A stretch of DNA of 60,341 nt from the NCBI GenBank assembly GCA_021740915.1, contig JAIOYW010000022.1:1-60341 (forward strand), in the 5' to 3' direction. Source of the stretch: Ignavibacteriales bacterium. Its GTDB lineage: Bacteria > Bacteroidota > Ignavibacteria > Ignavibacteriales > Melioribacteraceae. Shown here piece after piece: positions 59,167-60,341 of this stretch (positions are counted from its first letter, which is position 1; each line of letters opens with the position of its first letter). The position numbers and the translations under genes are program-made. A model generated the notes under the pieces. That model was not told the DNA's origin, did not search any database, and saw only the letters and a list, made by a program, of their open reading frames with translations.

Positions 59167-60189
59167 ATGAACAAGGGCTTCGTAAAATTTTACAGATCGA
59201 TTTTCGATGATCCAATGATTGGCAGAGACCCCCGTTATCTTGCCGTATATGCGTACTTATTATCAAACGCAAACTATGACACAAAATCTATTGTATTGGA
59301 CGGAACGAAAATCGATATACCAAGAGGTTATTTTATCGGATCAGAAATGAAAATTGTAGAACAATTTCAGGGCAAGATACCACGCTCAACACTTAAAAGA
59401 ATTTTGAAAAATCTTAGATTGGCAGGTAAAATAACCTTATCGCCGTCAAATAAAAACACCATGTTCAAAGTTGTTGATTATGATAAATATCAAAATGATC
59501 GGACATCAAAAAACACACCGGATACCCCTGATACTATTAGCGGAAATAGGGTAATAGCTGATAAAACGGACATCAAACGGACATCAGACAGCGAAAAAAC
59601 GGACATCAAACGGACATCAAAAAACACACCGGATACCCCTGATACTATTGAGACAGATCGTTTAATTAGAAATTTCTTTAACGAGGATGGAACATCTAAA
59701 GGCGCAAAAACGGACACAACTAATAATCTTTTAAAAGAAAAAAAGAAAAAAGATTTTTTTACAAAGCAGGCTGATGAAAAGAATATCAGCCTGCACGGTG
59801 AAAAATATTTGGAACAGGAAAAAGACGCTAAGAAGCCAAAGGATCATCAGCAGCTTACAGCTTCGCTTGTTCAATATTTTGCAGATGAGTATTATAAAAC
59901 AAGGGCAATGCAATTCCCAATTAATCATGAGAGAAATAATAAAGCCGTTAATATAATCATTGAATATGTGATTCAACATTTTCAGGACAATAATGACCCT
60001 ATACAGAATAACGATGAACTTTTCACAGCTATTAGAAGATTTTTTGATGATGCGCTTGCACTTGAAGACCCTTATTATTGGTGGAAAATTAACTTAGTTT
60101 ACATATCCGACAATATACCAAAATTGCTTTTAGCTATTCACAAAATGAAAAAATCAAAACCGCAAACCTTAGTCAGTGATGCAATATGA
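59167..60189 (+). CDS. Phage-type replication initiator/replisome organiser with internal repeats
   Basis: 340 aa. The N-terminal winged-helix domain (about 1-105; GFVKFYRSIFDDPMIGRDPRYLAVYAYLLSNAN-type start) is like the phage replisome organiser N-terminal family. A low-complexity linker (about 110-190) repeats TDIKRTSDSEKTDIKRTSKN and NTPDTPDTI. An Asn/Asp-rich C-terminal domain (about 215-335) ends YWWKINLVYISDNIPKLL. It should open the element's origin and load the host helicase. DNA in the linker holds phased CGGACATCA repeats and an A-rich tract (see repeat). AAAGGA before ATG 59167 supports the start. Confidence 0.75.
   Translation: MNKGFVKFYRSIFDDPMIGRDPRYLAVYAYLLSNANYDTKSIVLDGTKIDIPRGYFIGSEMKIVEQFQGKIPRSTLKRILKNLRLAGKITLSPSNKNTMFKVVDYDKYQNDRTSKNTPDTPDTISGNRVIADKTDIKRTSDSEKTDIKRTSKNTPDTPDTIETDRLIRNFFNEDGTSKGAKTDTTNNLLKEKKKKDFFTKQADEKNISLHGEKYLEQEKDAKKPKDHQQLTASLVQYFADEYYKTRAMQFPINHERNNKAVNIIIEYVIQHFQDNNDPIQNNDELFTAIRRFFDDALALEDPYYWWKINLVYISDNIPKLLLAIHKMKKSKPQTLVSDAI
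59500..59649 (+). repeat. Iteron-like repeats inside the replication gene, candidate origin
   Basis: CGGACATCA occurs at 59500, 59567, 59578, 59600 and 59611; the last four are spaced by 11, 22 and 11 bases, i.e. by whole helical turns. A 24-bp unit (59563-59586) repeats exactly at 59596-59619, and a 39-bp unit (59500-59538) repeats exactly at 59611-59649. An A-rich tract (59727-59766) follows. The layout matches the lambda O gene, which carries its origin inside the initiator gene. Origin function is inference. Confidence 0.55.
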
Positions 60190-60341
60190 AAGAGTTCCAG
60201 GAATAAAGAAGTTTTATTATTAAGTAAATGTGTATTCTGATATACTAACTAAGTAGTATAATGTATATTATATATTAGAATAAGATTAGTACCTAAAAGA
60301 GCCGTACCCGCAAAAGATAAACCGACCTGATTTAATAGAAT
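60190..60341. other. Sequence after the replication gene, cut by the right edge
   Basis: 152 very AT-rich bases with no gene. The element continues beyond the window. Confidence 0.6.

Larger units (their letters stand above)
57492..60341 (+). mobile_element. Left part of an integrated mobile element (prophage or plasmid-like), continuing off the right edge
   Basis: Integrase, HTH excisionase-like gene and phage-type replication gene in a row, all rightward, after a chromosomal block. The left boundary is not defined; no att repeat could be matched because the right end is outside the window. Confidence 0.7.

Noticed and set aside
59500-59649. CRISPR array in the repeats near 59.5 kb
   Set aside because: Repeats lie inside an intact coding frame, are short and phased at about 11 bases, and have no unique spacers or cas genes nearby.

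Overview
The window looks like a chromosome segment of a member of the Ignavibacteria (Bacteroidota/Chlorobi group). The evidence is five large secreted proteins ending in the type IX secretion (T9SS) sorting domain typical of that lineage (QNYPNPFNP or QNFPNPFNP, then a KKM...LLK-type end), a PF14905-type outer-membrane receptor, and large TPR-bearing sensor kinases. The sequence is AT-rich and most genes have recognisable ribosome-binding sites. No rRNA, tRNA or CRISPR array was found. This assignment is inference from protein style; no database search was possible.

Layout. 1-9.4 kb: a cut-off signal-peptide protein, a T9SS protein with two near-identical tandem domains, an NtrB/NtrC-like two-component operon flanked by two near-identical 19-bp palindromes, and a TPR histidine kinase with its own single-domain receiver. 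9.4-22.5 kb: housekeeping and metabolic genes: AEC-type carrier, TypA/BipA GTPase, oligopeptidase B-like peptidase, an acyl-CoA carboxylase carboxyltransferase with a biotin carrier, a three-domain acyl-activating/ACP/acyltransferase fusion, an outer-membrane receptor, and an FmdB-type zinc ribbon protein. 22.6-36.2 kb: a BNR-repeat T9SS protein, an MFS transporter, a second TPR histidine kinase (orphan), a DMT-like membrane protein, an ABC-F ATPase, a Cys-rich putative TIM-barrel enzyme, a DUF4349-like protein with a barrel-like end, and a small tail-anchored protein. 36.2-56.9 kb: an FN3-type T9SS protein, a secreted endonuclease I, a complete TetR-TolC-adaptor-RND efflux operon with a palindromic operator, an acyl-ACP thioesterase, a LamG/BNR T9SS protein, catalase-peroxidase KatG and an unrecognised 340-aa protein.

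57.4 kb to the right edge: the start of an integrated mobile element. It holds a tyrosine integrase, an HTH (excisionase-like) gene and a phage-type replication protein. Two features stand out. The leader of the HTH gene has two interleaved stems, the second being a terminator with nine Ts, so it can form a pseudoknot or an attenuator switch. The replication gene carries helically phased CGGACATCA repeats followed by an A-rich tract inside its linker region, an arrangement like the lambda O gene/origin. Together they suggest an element whose excision and replication genes are controlled by an RNA switch and whose origin lies inside its own initiator gene.

How the genes fit together: most of the window serves the cell surface and its sensing (T9SS cargo, outer-membrane receptor, efflux, three sensor kinases). 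Lipid and acyl metabolism forms a second theme (carboxyltransferase, acyl ligase/acyltransferase fusion, acyl-ACP thioesterase). Several intrinsic terminators share an AGGCTG(T/C)C stem.
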